Positions 1 through 7,512 of a stretch of DNA of 11,349 nucleotides are shown in pieces (the stretch's first letter is position 1; every line of letters starts with the position of its first letter). Below the pieces are notes generated by a model. The model was given only the letters and a program-made list of their open reading frames with translations. It searched no databases and was not told the origin of the DNA. The position numbers were made by a program, and so were the translations under genes. The stretch is from assembly GCA_002399505.1 (NCBI GenBank), contig DHDT01000022.1, forward strand, positions 11,458-22,806. The letters are read 5' to 3'. This DNA is from Caryophanales bacterium UBA4869 (GTDB lineage Bacteria > Bacillota_I > Bacilli_A > RFN20 > CAG-288).

Positions 1-187
1 ACATCATCACGGAATCGGAAAAGCCTTTGCTCCCTGGCTTGAAGGAGAGATGGGAAGAAACGAATATCAGGTGTTCAAGACTCTGAAAAATCACTTTGAC
101 CCGGAATACCTGATGAATCCGGGCGGAACCTTAGGCCTGGACTTGAAAGAAGATGAGAAGGTATTCAAAGATCAAAAGCTGAAATAA
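1..187 (+). CDS. FAD-linked oxidase, C-terminal end (alkylglycerone-phosphate synthase-like), partial
   Basis: Only the last 61 residues are present; the gene begins before the window, and the first complete codon is at position 2. The fragment opens with HHHGIGK and later has NPGGTLGL. The histidine-rich motif followed by an 'NPG' near the C-terminus is typical of the FAD-oxidase C-terminal domain of the VAO/PCMH flavoprotein superfamily, and HHHG(I/V)GK is especially like alkyldihydroxyacetone-phosphate synthase, which makes the ether bond of ether lipids. Other members (glycolate or lactate oxidase subunits, D-lactate dehydrogenase) share the domain, so the substrate is uncertain. It ends in TAA 2 bp before a lipid kinase on the same strand, which suggests one transcript and fits a lipid role. 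The superfamily is fairly secure; the ether-lipid assignment is inference. Confidence 0.75.
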   Translation, partial: HHHGIGKAFAPWLEGEMGRNEYQVFKTLKNHFDPEYLMNPGGTLGLDLKEDEKVFKDQKLK

Positions 188-189
188 AT

Positions 190-1098
190 ATGAAACATAT
201 ATTTGTTATTAATCCCAAGGCCGGAAAGACTGACCGGGTCGAAGAGATCAAGAAGGAACTGAAAGCTTTTGACGGAAAAATCGACTATGAAGTCTATGTG
301 ACCAAAAAACGCGGAGATGCCAAAGACTTTGTCCACGATTATCTGACAAATTATGATAAGAAAGAAACCTATCGTTTCTATGCCTGCGGCGGAGACGGCA
401 CTCTCCATGATGTTGTCAATGGTGCTGTCGGCTTTGAGAATGCCCAAGTAGCCTGCTATGCTTCAGGTTCAGGAAATTATTTCGTCAAAAACTTCGGAAA
501 CACAGAAAGATTCAAAGATCTGAAAACTTTGATAGATGGCAAACCGCATAAGATTGATCTCTTGAAGGTCGATGACCGCTATTGCATCAACATCTTCAAT
601 TACGGGTTTGACGGAGAAGTCACTTTCGCTATGCTGAGATTTAAGAAATGGCCCTGTGTCTCAGGACCGATGGCTTATAACTTAGCTGCTTTGACTTCGC
701 TTCTCTTCAAGATGAATCAGTATCTGAAGGTGACAGTCGATGATAAAGTCATCTTTGACGGCAAGGGATTATTAGTCGCTGTCGCTAACGGACACACCTA
801 TGGAGGCGGTTTCCACTGTGCTCCGGAAGCCAAAGTCGATGATGGCCTAATCGATGTCTGTTTAGTCAAGAAGGTATCTCGCTTCAAAGCCGCTAACCTC
901 ATCAAGGTCTATAAGGCGGGAGAACACCTTCATAATGAGAAGCTGAAGAACACTGTCGTCTATCTCAAAGGAAAAGACGTTGTCGTGGAATCTCATAAGC
1001 CAGTTGCCTTTGCGATTGATGGAGAAGTTTTCCGCAAGGAAAAAGTCATCATCAAGATGATTCCCTCCTGTTTGAATTTCGTCGTTCCTCAGGAGTAG
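190..1098 (+). CDS. Diacylglycerol/lipid kinase, YegS/BmrU/DagK family
   Basis: A 302-residue soluble kinase expected to transfer a phosphate from ATP to diacylglycerol or a related lipid at the membrane, recycling it toward phosphatidate. The length is normal for the family. Residues 7-13 are INPKAGK, the N-terminal signature. GGDGT at 67-71 is the nucleotide-binding motif, and GSGN at 93-96 replaces the commoner GTGN. NGHTYGGGFHCAP at about 200-212 followed by DDGLIDV at 217-223 is the second conserved block, and DGE at 277-279 near the end is also family-typical. The ATG lies 2 bp after the stop of the FAD oxidase with no strong ribosome site, so translation is probably coupled. A strong terminator follows at 1152-1184. 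Family certain; the exact lipid substrate cannot be read from the sequence. Confidence 0.92.
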   Translation: MKHIFVINPKAGKTDRVEEIKKELKAFDGKIDYEVYVTKKRGDAKDFVHDYLTNYDKKETYRFYACGGDGTLHDVVNGAVGFENAQVACYASGSGNYFVKNFGNTERFKDLKTLIDGKPHKIDLLKVDDRYCINIFNYGFDGEVTFAMLRFKKWPCVSGPMAYNLAALTSLLFKMNQYLKVTVDDKVIFDGKGLLVAVANGHTYGGGFHCAPEAKVDDGLIDVCLVKKVSRFKAANLIKVYKAGEHLHNEKLKNTVVYLKGKDVVVESHKPVAFAIDGEVFRKEKVIIKMIPSCLNFVVPQE

Positions 1099-1151
1099 AA
1101 TTCAAAGCTTAAAAATCCTTATTTTATCGTCAAAAAGAAAATTAATATGTA

Positions 1152-1184
1152 AAAACCAGGCATTAAAAAATAATGCCTGGTTTT
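1152..1184 (+). terminator. Rho-independent terminator after the lipid kinase
   Basis: CCAGGCATTA (1156-1165) pairs perfectly with TAATGCCTGG (1171-1180) around a five-A loop. The stem is extended by an A tract before it and a T tract after it (1152-1155 with 1181-1184). It lies 54 bp after the kinase stop codon and upstream of the next promoter, so it separates the two plus-strand units. Confidence 0.9.
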
Positions 1185-1223
1185 GGTTTATTAATCAGAG
1201 TCTCCGAAAACGATTAATATCCT

Positions 1224-1252
1224 TTGATATAAGCGCTTCCAAGGACTATAAT
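1224..1252 (+). promoter_or_regulatory. Sigma-A-type promoter of the flavoprotein gene
   Basis: TTGATA at 1224-1229 and TATAAT at 1247-1252 are separated by exactly 17 bp, which is close to the ideal vegetative promoter. The predicted start is near 1259, so the leader would be only about 18 bases and the AAAAGGAG ribosome site (1258-1265) would lie at the very 5' end of the mRNA. Transcription start is inferred from spacing. Confidence 0.8.
1228..1241. promoter_or_regulatory. Possible cre-like / LacI-family operator inside the promoter spacer
   Basis: The spacer between -35 and -10 contains the palindrome AAGCGCTT (1231-1238). The surrounding 14 bases match the catabolite-repression (CcpA/cre) pattern TGWNANCGNTNWCA at 8 of 10 informative positions. 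An operator here would block RNA polymerase directly. No regulator gene is in the window, so this is suggestive only. Confidence 0.35.
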
Positions 1253-1276
1253 CATAGAAAAGGAGAAGCTTTTATA

Positions 1277-2677
1277 ATGAAGAACACGGATGAAAGAATC
1301 TGCATCATCGGTGGTGGTCCAGCTGGTGTGACTGCTGCAATGTACTTACAGAAAAAAGGCTATAAGAATTATGTTGTCTACGAGAAAGACGATCACGTTG
1401 GCGGTAAGTGTTATTCTCCGACAGTCGAAATGGGTCAGAAAGGTTCTGAAAAGAGAACCATTGAATTAGGTGCCATCATGGGTGCCAAGCCCTATTATGC
1501 TGTCCACGATGCCGAAGTATTTGGCGGAACTGTTCACGATGGTCCGGCCATGGGCCGTATTTATAAGAATAAGGACGGAAAAGAGATATTCCCCTTTGAT
1601 CCTAAGCACAACATCTTAAATGGCAAGATCTTCTCACTTATTCATATGAAAAACTGTGTGAAGAAATTAGCTAAGCTTATGAAGACCAAGTATAAGGGCT
1701 ATGATGTCTGCGGACATCGCGGAGTCGCTTCTGGCAAATATGAAGGTCTAGAGCCTTCTTCTCAGAACATGCCTAGAATCAAGGGCGAAAATCCTAATCT
1801 TAAGGATTTATGTCTGCCTTTCACAGAATTTTGCAAGATCAACAATCTGGAACCTGTCATGAGAGTCTGGATTGCTCCTTTCACTTCTTTTGGCTATGGA
1901 TATTTTGATGAGATGCCGGCTGCCTATGTTCTCAAGTATCTCGATGTCGAGACTACTTTGGAATTTGTGGCTATGCGTCTTTGGACTTGGAAAGACGGGA
2001 CTATGTCAATCTTTGAAAACGTCAATAAGAAACTGGCTAATCCCGCTGTTTTGAATACTGAAGTCACCAAGGTGGAACGCAAAGACAATAAGGTTTATGT
2101 GACTGTCAAGAAGGGCGATGACACTCACGTCGAGACTTTCGACAAGATCATCGTCACCACTCCTCTTGATTACTTTGACAAATATGCCGATGCCTCTAAG
2201 GAAGAAAAGGAATTATTTTCCAAGATTGTCCATGAGGAATACATCTCCATGGCTACCCGCCAGGAAATCGGAAAATGTCCTCAGATCTCTGCTTATATCT
2301 TCGACAACATGACTCCGGAAACCAGAGGACATCTGATGGTCTATTACCATCGTTGGTCTGATATCCCTGATCAGCCGATTATCACCTATACTTTAAGAAA
2401 TCACCAGGGCATGGAATCTGTCAGTTATGATTATGCCCGTGCCACCACTATCGATGACATGAAGAAATGCGGATGTGAAGTCAAGAAGGTCGAGATTGAA
2501 AAAGAATGGTATTATTGTCCTCACGTCTACAGTGAAGACTATGCTTCGGGCTGGTATGATAAAGTTGAAGCTATGCAGGGTGATAGAAATACCTATTATG
2601 CCGGTGAAGTCATGAGCTTTGGCGATATGGAAGAGACTTGCGAATATTCTAAGGATTTAGTTGACCGTTTCTTCTAA
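1277..2677 (+). CDS. FAD/NAD(P)-binding flavoprotein oxidoreductase (amine-oxidase-like)
   Basis: A 466-residue flavoenzyme. The N-terminus has a Rossmann dinucleotide fold: GGGPAG at 12-17, an acidic residue (E36) at the end of the second strand, and VGGK at 41-44, as in amine oxidases, phytoene desaturases and related FAD enzymes. Near the C-terminus YYAGE (440-444) matches the second FAD-contacting segment of this superfamily. There is no signal peptide or membrane span, so it is probably cytoplasmic. The substrate cannot be deduced; flavin amine oxidase, a desaturase-like enzyme or a general NAD(P)-binding oxidoreductase are all possible. AAAAGGAG (1258-1265) stands 11 bases before the ATG and supports this start. 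It is a single-gene unit with its own promoter and a terminator shared with the convergent cca gene. Confidence 0.82.
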   Translation: MKNTDERICIIGGGPAGVTAAMYLQKKGYKNYVVYEKDDHVGGKCYSPTVEMGQKGSEKRTIELGAIMGAKPYYAVHDAEVFGGTVHDGPAMGRIYKNKDGKEIFPFDPKHNILNGKIFSLIHMKNCVKKLAKLMKTKYKGYDVCGHRGVASGKYEGLEPSSQNMPRIKGENPNLKDLCLPFTEFCKINNLEPVMRVWIAPFTSFGYGYFDEMPAAYVLKYLDVETTLEFVAMRLWTWKDGTMSIFENVNKKLANPAVLNTEVTKVERKDNKVYVTVKKGDDTHVETFDKIIVTTPLDYFDKYADASKEEKELFSKIVHEEYISMATRQEIGKCPQISAYIFDNMTPETRGHLMVYYHRWSDIPDQPIITYTLRNHQGMESVSYDYARATTIDDMKKCGCEVKKVEIEKEWYYCPHVYSEDYASGWYDKVEAMQGDRNTYYAGEVMSFGDMEETCEYSKDLVDRFF

Positions 2678-2700
2678 AGCAACTAAATGTAGATTGAAAG

Positions 2701-2730
2701 AAAGCAGGAAGCATATTCGCTTCCTGCTTT
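2701..2730. terminator. Shared bidirectional terminator between convergent genes
   Basis: AAAGCAGGAAGC (2701-2712) pairs perfectly with GCTTCCTGCTTT (2719-2730) around a 6-base loop, and a T-rich stretch follows on the plus strand. The opposite side is also moderately T-rich when read on the minus strand. The hairpin lies between the flavoprotein stop (2677) and the cca stop (2731), so it probably ends both transcripts. Confidence 0.88.
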
Positions 2731-4023
2731 TTATAGTTCTTTTATCTTTTTCTTAGCTTCTTCAATCAGGACATCTTTGTCGTTTTCGATTTCATCGTCT
2801 TCGACCATGACTAGAAGACTGTTAAGGACTTTACCCATTTCTTTTGATGGTTTCATTCCTAATTCCAACAGATCTCTTCCGCCTATTTTCAGATCCTTCA
2901 ATGAAAAGCATTCTTTGTTATTGATGATTTCAAAATACATGTTCCTGAGATTGTCGATATAAGGAGGATCTTCTCTGCCACAGCCTTTGATATCAGCTTC
3001 TCTCAGTTCGATGAGTTCATAGAAGATATCTTTTCCGAGTCTTGTCATCATTCTTTTGACTGTTTTCTTCTTATCCATCTGCACCATATGCCAGCGGATG
3101 AGAAGAAGACATTCATCGATGAGACTGTTTGAGTATTTCAGTCTTGATAAGATAGGTCTTGTTATTCTCTCGCCTTCTTCGTCATGTCCGTAGAAGTGAC
3201 CGATCTTGTCTTTCATAAAGAAGGTCTTAGGTTTTGCAATGTCGTGAAAAAGAGCAGCCAGACATAAGGCCGGTTTTCTGTCTTTGATGTATTTCAAGAC
3301 ATGAAGAGAATGCTCTAAGACATCAAAGACATGATAGGGAGAATGCTGATTGAAGTCTTTCATGGGAAGAAGTTCAGGCAGGAAAGCGGTGAAGATGTCA
3401 AAATAATCCCTGATTATCTCATCAGAGTTCTTGAGAACGATTATCTTTAGGAATTCATCTCCGATTCTTTCAGGTGAAACAGTATTAATCAGAGAAGACT
3501 CTTTTATCATCGCCTGTTCTGTTTTCTTTTCTATCTTGAAATCGAATTTGCAGGCCAGTCTCAATCCTCTCAGGATTCGAAGAGAATCGTCTTTGAAATC
3601 CTGATAAGGATCATATGAGGAACGGATTATTTTATCTTCGATGTCTTTTCTTGAATCACAGACATCAATTAAGCCATCATTTAAAGAATAGGCCAGAGAA
3701 TCAACAGTGAAGTCTCTTTTTTTAAGATCAGATTCAATAGACGAACGGTCATCGCCTCTGAAAGAAGTGATTTCGATATCCATATCAGGATAGTGAACAT
3801 TGACAGTGTCGTGCTTGAAGTTCTTGCTGAAGACGCCTTTGTTTTTAAAGACAATACTAGTTTCTTCATATGTTGCAGAAGTTGCCAAGTCAAAATCGTG
3901 CGGAGTTATACCCATAATCAAATCACGTATGGCTCCACCTACTACGAAGGCTTTATAACCTTCTTTCTCTAAAGCCAAGAGACAGTCTTTGACAGAATCT
4001 GGTATTTTTTCTTCGATATTCAT
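2731..4023 (-). CDS. cca: CCA tRNA nucleotidyltransferase with HD domain
   Basis: This enzyme adds or repairs the 3'-terminal CCA of tRNAs, using CTP and ATP without a template. The 430-residue protein shows the class II (bacterial) layout. A nucleotidyltransferase head has VVGGAIRD at 27-34 and catalytic aspartates in HDFDLAT (D43 and D45). RDFTVDSLA at 103-111 forms the neck, and DSLRILRGLRLA at 146-157 is the conserved arginine-rich element that helps choose the incoming nucleotide. An HD phosphohydrolase-type tail follows, with H260-D261 and GHDEEG at 279-284. Some HD-bearing enzymes also trim 2',3'-phosphates, but that activity is not shown here. It starts 7 bp after the upstream HAD gene, with only a weak GAAAGAAT ribosome site, so it is probably cotranscribed and translationally coupled. 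Confidence 0.95.
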   Translation of the reverse strand: MNIEEKIPDSVKDCLLALEKEGYKAFVVGGAIRDLIMGITPHDFDLATSATYEETSIVFKNKGVFSKNFKHDTVNVHYPDMDIEITSFRGDDRSSIESDLKKRDFTVDSLAYSLNDGLIDVCDSRKDIEDKIIRSSYDPYQDFKDDSLRILRGLRLACKFDFKIEKKTEQAMIKESSLINTVSPERIGDEFLKIIVLKNSDEIIRDYFDIFTAFLPELLPMKDFNQHSPYHVFDVLEHSLHVLKYIKDRKPALCLAALFHDIAKPKTFFMKDKIGHFYGHDEEGERITRPILSRLKYSNSLIDECLLLIRWHMVQMDKKKTVKRMMTRLGKDIFYELIELREADIKGCGREDPPYIDNLRNMYFEIINNKECFSLKDLKIGGRDLLELGMKPSKEMGKVLNSLLVMVEDDEIENDKDVLIEEAKKKIKEL

Positions 4024-4030
4024 ATTAATC

Positions 4031-4678
4031 TTATTCTTTCACTTTGATAAGGTCTTCTATTGTCGGGAGAAGAAAATCAGGTTTGCCTTTTTCCAATACC
4101 GACTTAGACTGATGTCCGCGATAAATTAACGCCGTCTTTCCTTTTAGGTCTTTCCCGACTTCCTGATCGTGAAGGGTGTCACCGATAAAGAGGGTGCTGT
4201 CAGGATTATATGGATTAGAAGAGAAATATCTTCTGGCCTGATCAAGCTTTGAGGCACCATAGATGTCGTCGGTTCCGATAATGCCGTCAAAATAGGATAA
4301 TATCTTAAGCTGTTTCAGTTCTTCTAAAAGAGTAGATGTCTTGGTCGCCGATAAGACAATCAGTCTTTTCTTTCCCTGATATTTCTTTAAGAAGGGAATG
4401 ATATCTTCAAACATCTGACAGTCTTTGAATCCCTGATTGTATTGAGTGTCAAAGTCGACGGCCAATTCTTCAAAATCATCTGTTCCTAAAGGCGGAAAGA
4501 GAAAACCGGCCTTTCTATAGTATTCGATGATCGGGAAGGTGAAGACATCAAGATATTCTTGTTTAGTCACAGCCTTATGATCATGTTTTGTGAGCATATC
4601 ATTCAGAACATCGACACAGAAATCAAGATCATCGATGATAGTTCCATTGAAATCAAAGACTAAGGTATCAAATGACAT
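4031..4678 (-). CDS. HAD-superfamily hydrolase (phosphoglycolate-phosphatase-like) with DxN in motif I
   Basis: A 215-residue HAD phosphatase of subfamily I type, with a helical cap at about residues 20-85. Motif I is DFNGT (nucleophile D9), motif II ends in S110, the motif III lysine is K144, and motif IV is GDTLHD (166-171), which binds Mg. In most relatives motif I is DxD, and the second Asp acts as general acid/base; here it is Asn (N11). The other motifs are intact, so the protein is probably a working enzyme of a variant subgroup, but its activity is uncertain. The substrate is likely a small phosphate ester. AAGGAG at 4685-4690, seven bases before the ATG, supports this start. It is the first gene of a two-gene operon with cca. 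Confidence 0.88.
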   Translation of the reverse strand: MSFDTLVFDFNGTIIDDLDFCVDVLNDMLTKHDHKAVTKQEYLDVFTFPIIEYYRKAGFLFPPLGTDDFEELAVDFDTQYNQGFKDCQMFEDIIPFLKKYQGKKRLIVLSATKTSTLLEELKQLKILSYFDGIIGTDDIYGASKLDQARRYFSSNPYNPDSTLFIGDTLHDQEVGKDLKGKTALIYRGHQSKSVLEKGKPDFLLPTIEDLIKVKE

Positions 4679-4684
4679 GCTGTT

Positions 4685-4690
4685 CTCCTT
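4685..4690 (-). promoter_or_regulatory. Ribosome binding site of the HAD gene
   Basis: AAGGAG on the minus strand, with six bases between it and the ATG at 4678. It fixes the start of the HAD-cca operon's first gene. Confidence 0.75.
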
Positions 4691-4859
4691 TTCAGTCGGC
4701 TCAAATAGTATAAAGCCTTATTTCTTTTATTCATATTTTTTTGATTGTATGGATTATGTTGATGGCTTTATTTTAAATAGATACTATTTTAGAAATTAAG
4801 CGATATATATTTCAAAGTATCAGGAAAGAACTTCTTAAAAACGTATACGGAATTAACTG

Positions 4860-5633
4860 TTAGAACTCTTCGCCTTCAGTCTTAGGAGCTTCTTCCCTTT
4901 CCTTGATTTTGAGAACATCAGTGGCAATTAAAACAATGAATGCAATATCAGCTAAAGCCAATGCTCCTAAACCAATCCAAGTATATCGAACTGCTAATCT
5001 CCAGGGAGAAGTCTCATAGTGGAATGAAGCGCCGGGAGCAATGCCGATAATGGCATTGGAGTTTGCTTTGTTTTAAAGAATATGCTTGGCGGCGGTTATC
5101 AGGGTGACAATGACAATCGGAGCCGAAAGGTTTTTGTATCTTTTTATATCAAAGATTCTCATGACAGTCACTAAAGCTATGGCCAGCAAAGAAGTGAAAA
5201 CACGTCCTGTTACTACAAAACCAAAGTTATCACTTGAGATTTTTCCAATAAACAAGCCAAGATTTCTGTTCATCTCGTTACAAAGGATAATGTCGGAAAG
5301 GACCAATGATATTTTGATAAACATATGGAGCTTGTCTTCTTTTAAAAATATAAGCATATACAGCAGAGGAATAATTTAGAACGATAAAGAAAAAATAAAA
5401 GAAGATAAAACTTTAGGGCCGATTCTGTCTAAGCCGTAGAAAACAGAAAGAACAACAAAATAAAGGCCGAAGATAATGGCATATTTTAAGACTTGAATCA
5501 GAATTGCCTCATATCCTTTTTTACTGGGCCAATCTAAAATAATGCAAATAAGTGAAAAACAGGTAACCTGTAAGAAGGTTGTGATGTCACAGATGTTGGT
5601 GAAAAAGAAACTAACGCTTTCCCAATTATTCAT
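4860..5633 (-). pseudogene. Multi-spanning membrane protein gene broken by two in-frame TAA codons
   Basis: Reading the minus strand from the ATG at 5633 gives one uninterrupted frame of about 257 residues, except for TAA at 5376-5378 and at 5073-5075. All three pieces are in the same phase, so no frameshift is needed. Each piece is rich in hydrophobic spans. Examples are VLKYAIIFGLYFVVLSVFYG before the first stop, FTSLLAIALVTVMRIF and VIVTLITAA between the stops, and WIGLGALALADIAFIVLIAT after the second. The last is followed by a charged tail ending in EGEEF, a natural-looking C-terminus. I do not recognise the family; a sensor-type membrane domain is possible but unsupported. No good ribosome site precedes the ATG. 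The likely reading is a recently inactivated gene. Sequencing error or three separate small proteins are less likely alternatives. Confidence 0.6.
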
Positions 5634-5897
5634 TTAATTAATCATATAGCCAATCACATAATAGGTCTAACAAAAACAAAATATTAAGAAAAATATGAAT
5701 GAATCAATATAATTAAAAATGCGTAAATCAACGTTGTCGATTAACTGCTTTCATATATCAATCTTAATATATTTATATTAGTTTGTTTAATTCAAAAAAC
5801 AATTTAGCTCCCGAAAAACAAAGTGAATTGTTTGGTTCATGTTTAGCATTTATAGTTTATGTTATTTCCTGATAGTTATCTAAAGAGGATGATTATC
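5634..5897. other. AT-rich intergenic spacer without recognisable features
   Basis: This spacer lies between the broken membrane gene and the stop codon of the ATPase gene. It is AT-rich on inspection. I find no convincing open frame, tRNA-like fold or T-tailed hairpin. The only pairing noted is AAACAATT (5797-5804) with AATTGTTT (5826-5833) across a 21-base loop, too weak to call a terminator. Confidence 0.5.
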
Positions 5898-7337
5898 TTA
5901 GAAGATTCTTTCCGAAGAAGTCTTGTCGAAAAGATGAATCTTATCAAGATCAAAGACAATCTTGATGTCTTCGTCACTATAGACTTCCTGATTGGCAGAG
6001 AATTTGCCGACAAAACCAGTTTTGCCTATTTCTGAATGAATATGATATTCATTGCCTAAAAGCTCGGCGATAGTAACCTTGATATCTAATGGATTGCTCT
6101 TGTTGCTGATTAGCTTTGAATTGTTTTCAGAAGCGATATCCTCAGGACGTATTCCGAACATCACTTCGGTTTCTTCTGATTTCAGAAGAGACTGATAATG
6201 ATTGATTAGCTCGTTATTGTGTTTCTTTTCGTTTTCGACTATCTCTTCTTTGGCGGGTCGGTCTTCTTCACTGATAGTCATCTTAAGCTGATCGTCTAGA
6301 TAGGTGTCGATCTTTTTGAGAAGGTCGATCTTGTTATGATAGTAATCCTCATAGGCTTTGAGATAAGTTTCGTTCATCTTGACTGCAAAGCCGTTTTCTA
6401 AGACTATTGAACCATCCTTGATGACGGCTTTGAAGATATTCATGCCCGGAGCACCGATGAAAGTTGAGACGAATAAGTTGGCAGGATAGTTGTAGATTTC
6501 CTTGGGAGTTCCTATCTGCTGGACAACACCCTTTTTCATAACTACGATTCTGCTTGCCATCGTCATTGCCTCAGTCTGATCGTGAGTGACATAGATTGTG
6601 GTTGCGCCAATAGAACGGTGAAGCTTTACAATCTCACTTCTCATCTGAACACGGAGCTTGGCATCGAGATTTGAGAGCGGCTCATCCATGAGGAACACCT
6701 TGGCGTCTTTAACAATAGCCCGTCCTAAAGCGACTCTCTGTCTTTGACCGCCGGAGAGGGCGTTAGGCTTACGGTCAAGATAGTCTTCTATCTCCAGTAT
6801 CTTAGCGGCCTTCATCACCCGATCATCGATTTCCTTCTTGGGAAGATGCTGCATCTCCAAACCAAAAGCCATGTTTTCGAAGATGGTCATATGCGGATAA
6901 AGAGCGTAGGACTGGAAGACCATGGCGACATTGCGGTCTTTGGGTTCTAGGTCATTGGCATATAGGCCATTGATATATAAGTCACCGGCCGTGATGTCTT
7001 CCAGTCCGGCAATCATGCGAAGAGTAGTTGATTTTCCGCAGCCGGAAGGACCGACTAGGACGATGAACTCTTTTTCTTTGATGTTCAAATTGAAATCAAA
7101 GACGGCCTGGACATGATTAGGATAGATCTTGTTGATGTGCTCTAAGGAAATAGCAAAACCCTCAGGGGCTTTCTTTTCCTTTTTCCTGTTTTCCTCTTCC
7201 TGTCTCAGCATATCCTTATGGACAAGCTCTCTTTTCTTTTCTGCGAGTTTTTCTTCTTTTTCAGACAAAAGAGCTTCTTCATCAGTCATTTTGCCATTGT
7301 CTTTGTTTTCTTTTTTCTTTTTGAATAAATTGAACAT
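5898..7337 (-). CDS. Carbohydrate-importer ABC ATPase (MsmX/UgpC/MalK type) with charged insertions
   Basis: The cytoplasmic ATPase that powers an ABC sugar (or glycerol-phosphate) importer. The core is canonical: Walker [10 protein letters not shown] at 96-104, Q-loop in FQSYALYPH (141-149), signature LSGGQ at 194-198, Walker B VFLMDEP at 214-220, and switch H252. The C-terminal TOBE-type regulatory domain is marked by FIGAPGMN (293-300) and FGIRPEDI (394-401). At 479 residues it is about 100 longer than the family norm. Residues 1-58 form a highly charged, Lys/Glu-rich, coiled-coil-like extension, and about residues 320-390 insert another charged helical stretch into the TOBE domain. No permease or binding-protein gene is adjacent downstream; such ATPases often serve several transporters. 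AAGGAG (7345-7350) seven bases before the ATG supports the start. A strong hairpin lies just upstream. Confidence 0.92.
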   Translation of the reverse strand: MFNLFKKKKENKDNGKMTDEEALLSEKEEKLAEKKRELVHKDMLRQEEENRKKEKKAPEGFAISLEHINKIYPNHVQAVFDFNLNIKEKEFIVLVGPSGCGKSTTLRMIAGLEDITAGDLYINGLYANDLEPKDRNVAMVFQSYALYPHMTIFENMAFGLEMQHLPKKEIDDRVMKAAKILEIEDYLDRKPNALSGGQRQRVALGRAIVKDAKVFLMDEPLSNLDAKLRVQMRSEIVKLHRSIGATTIYVTHDQTEAMTMASRIVVMKKGVVQQIGTPKEIYNYPANLFVSTFIGAPGMNIFKAVIKDGSIVLENGFAVKMNETYLKAYEDYYHNKIDLLKKIDTYLDDQLKMTISEEDRPAKEEIVENEKKHNNELINHYQSLLKSEETEVMFGIRPEDIASENNSKLISNKSNPLDIKVTIAELLGNEYHIHSEIGKTGFVGKFSANQEVYSDEDIKIVFDLDKIHLFDKTSSERIF

Positions 7338-7344
7338 GTCTTTT

Positions 7345-7350
7345 CTCCTT
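7345..7350 (-). promoter_or_regulatory. Ribosome binding site of the ABC ATPase
   Basis: AAGGAG on the minus strand, seven bases before the ATG at 7337. Only six bases separate it from the hairpin at 7357-7384, so the fold could influence ribosome access or protect the downstream mRNA. Confidence 0.75.
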
Positions 7351-7356
7351 TGAAGG

Positions 7357-7384
7357 ATAGGGAGCTGTGAGAACAGCTCCCTAT
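7357..7384 (-). terminator. Perfect 12-bp hairpin between surface-protein remnant and ABC ATPase
   Basis: ATAGGGAGCTGT (7357-7368) pairs perfectly with ACAGCTCCCTAT (7373-7384) around a 4-base loop. It lies 17 bp after the stop codon of the upstream remnant. It lacks a T run on the minus strand, so a leaky intercistronic terminator or an RNA-stabilising/processing hairpin is more likely than a full stop. The fold is certain; the role is inference. Confidence 0.6.
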
Positions 7385-7401
7385 TTGCATATGATTATAG
7401 A

Positions 7402-7512
7402 CTAAGCGTTTAAGGCAATACTTCCGATAAGAGTGGTGAAATCAGCAGTGACGGTATAACCGGAATCAGCAGCACCCATCGTGAAACTGATTAAAGTGCT
7501 GGAGCTATCAAT
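7402..7512 (-). pseudogene. C-terminal remnant of a secreted/surface protein, cut by the mobile element
   Basis: An open frame of 36 codons ends in TAG (7402-7404) and has a stop (TGA, 7513-7515) immediately upstream, so it lacks its own beginning. It contains SFTMGAADSGYTVTADF, which resembles the recurring 'FTMPA-D-V-TVTA-F' segment of bacterial surface-repeat (InlB B-repeat-like) domains. It lies in the same orientation as the ABC ATPase and in front of it, so the intact gene was probably upstream in the same transcript. The open part overlaps the end of the recombinase gene at 7491-7512. The missing N-terminal part should lie beyond the other end of the inserted element. The family call rests on a short motif. 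Confidence 0.5.

Noticed and set aside
1872..2312. Plus-strand short frames inside the flavoprotein gene
   Set aside because: They are out-of-frame shadows of a complete oxidoreductase, have Ser/Leu-rich low-complexity content and no function of their own.
5073..5633. Two separate small membrane-protein genes (5376-5633 and 5073-5357)
   Set aside because: Both and the following open stretch to 4860 are in the same phase with only TAA between them, and neither start has a good ribosome site. A single broken gene explains them better.
5797..5833. Terminator after the ABC ATPase
   Set aside because: Only an 8-bp AT-rich pairing across a 21-base loop; too weak.
6744..7353. Plus-strand open frames opposite the ABC ATPase
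   Set aside because: They are antisense shadows of a gene with complete catalytic motifs and show no recognisable protein features.
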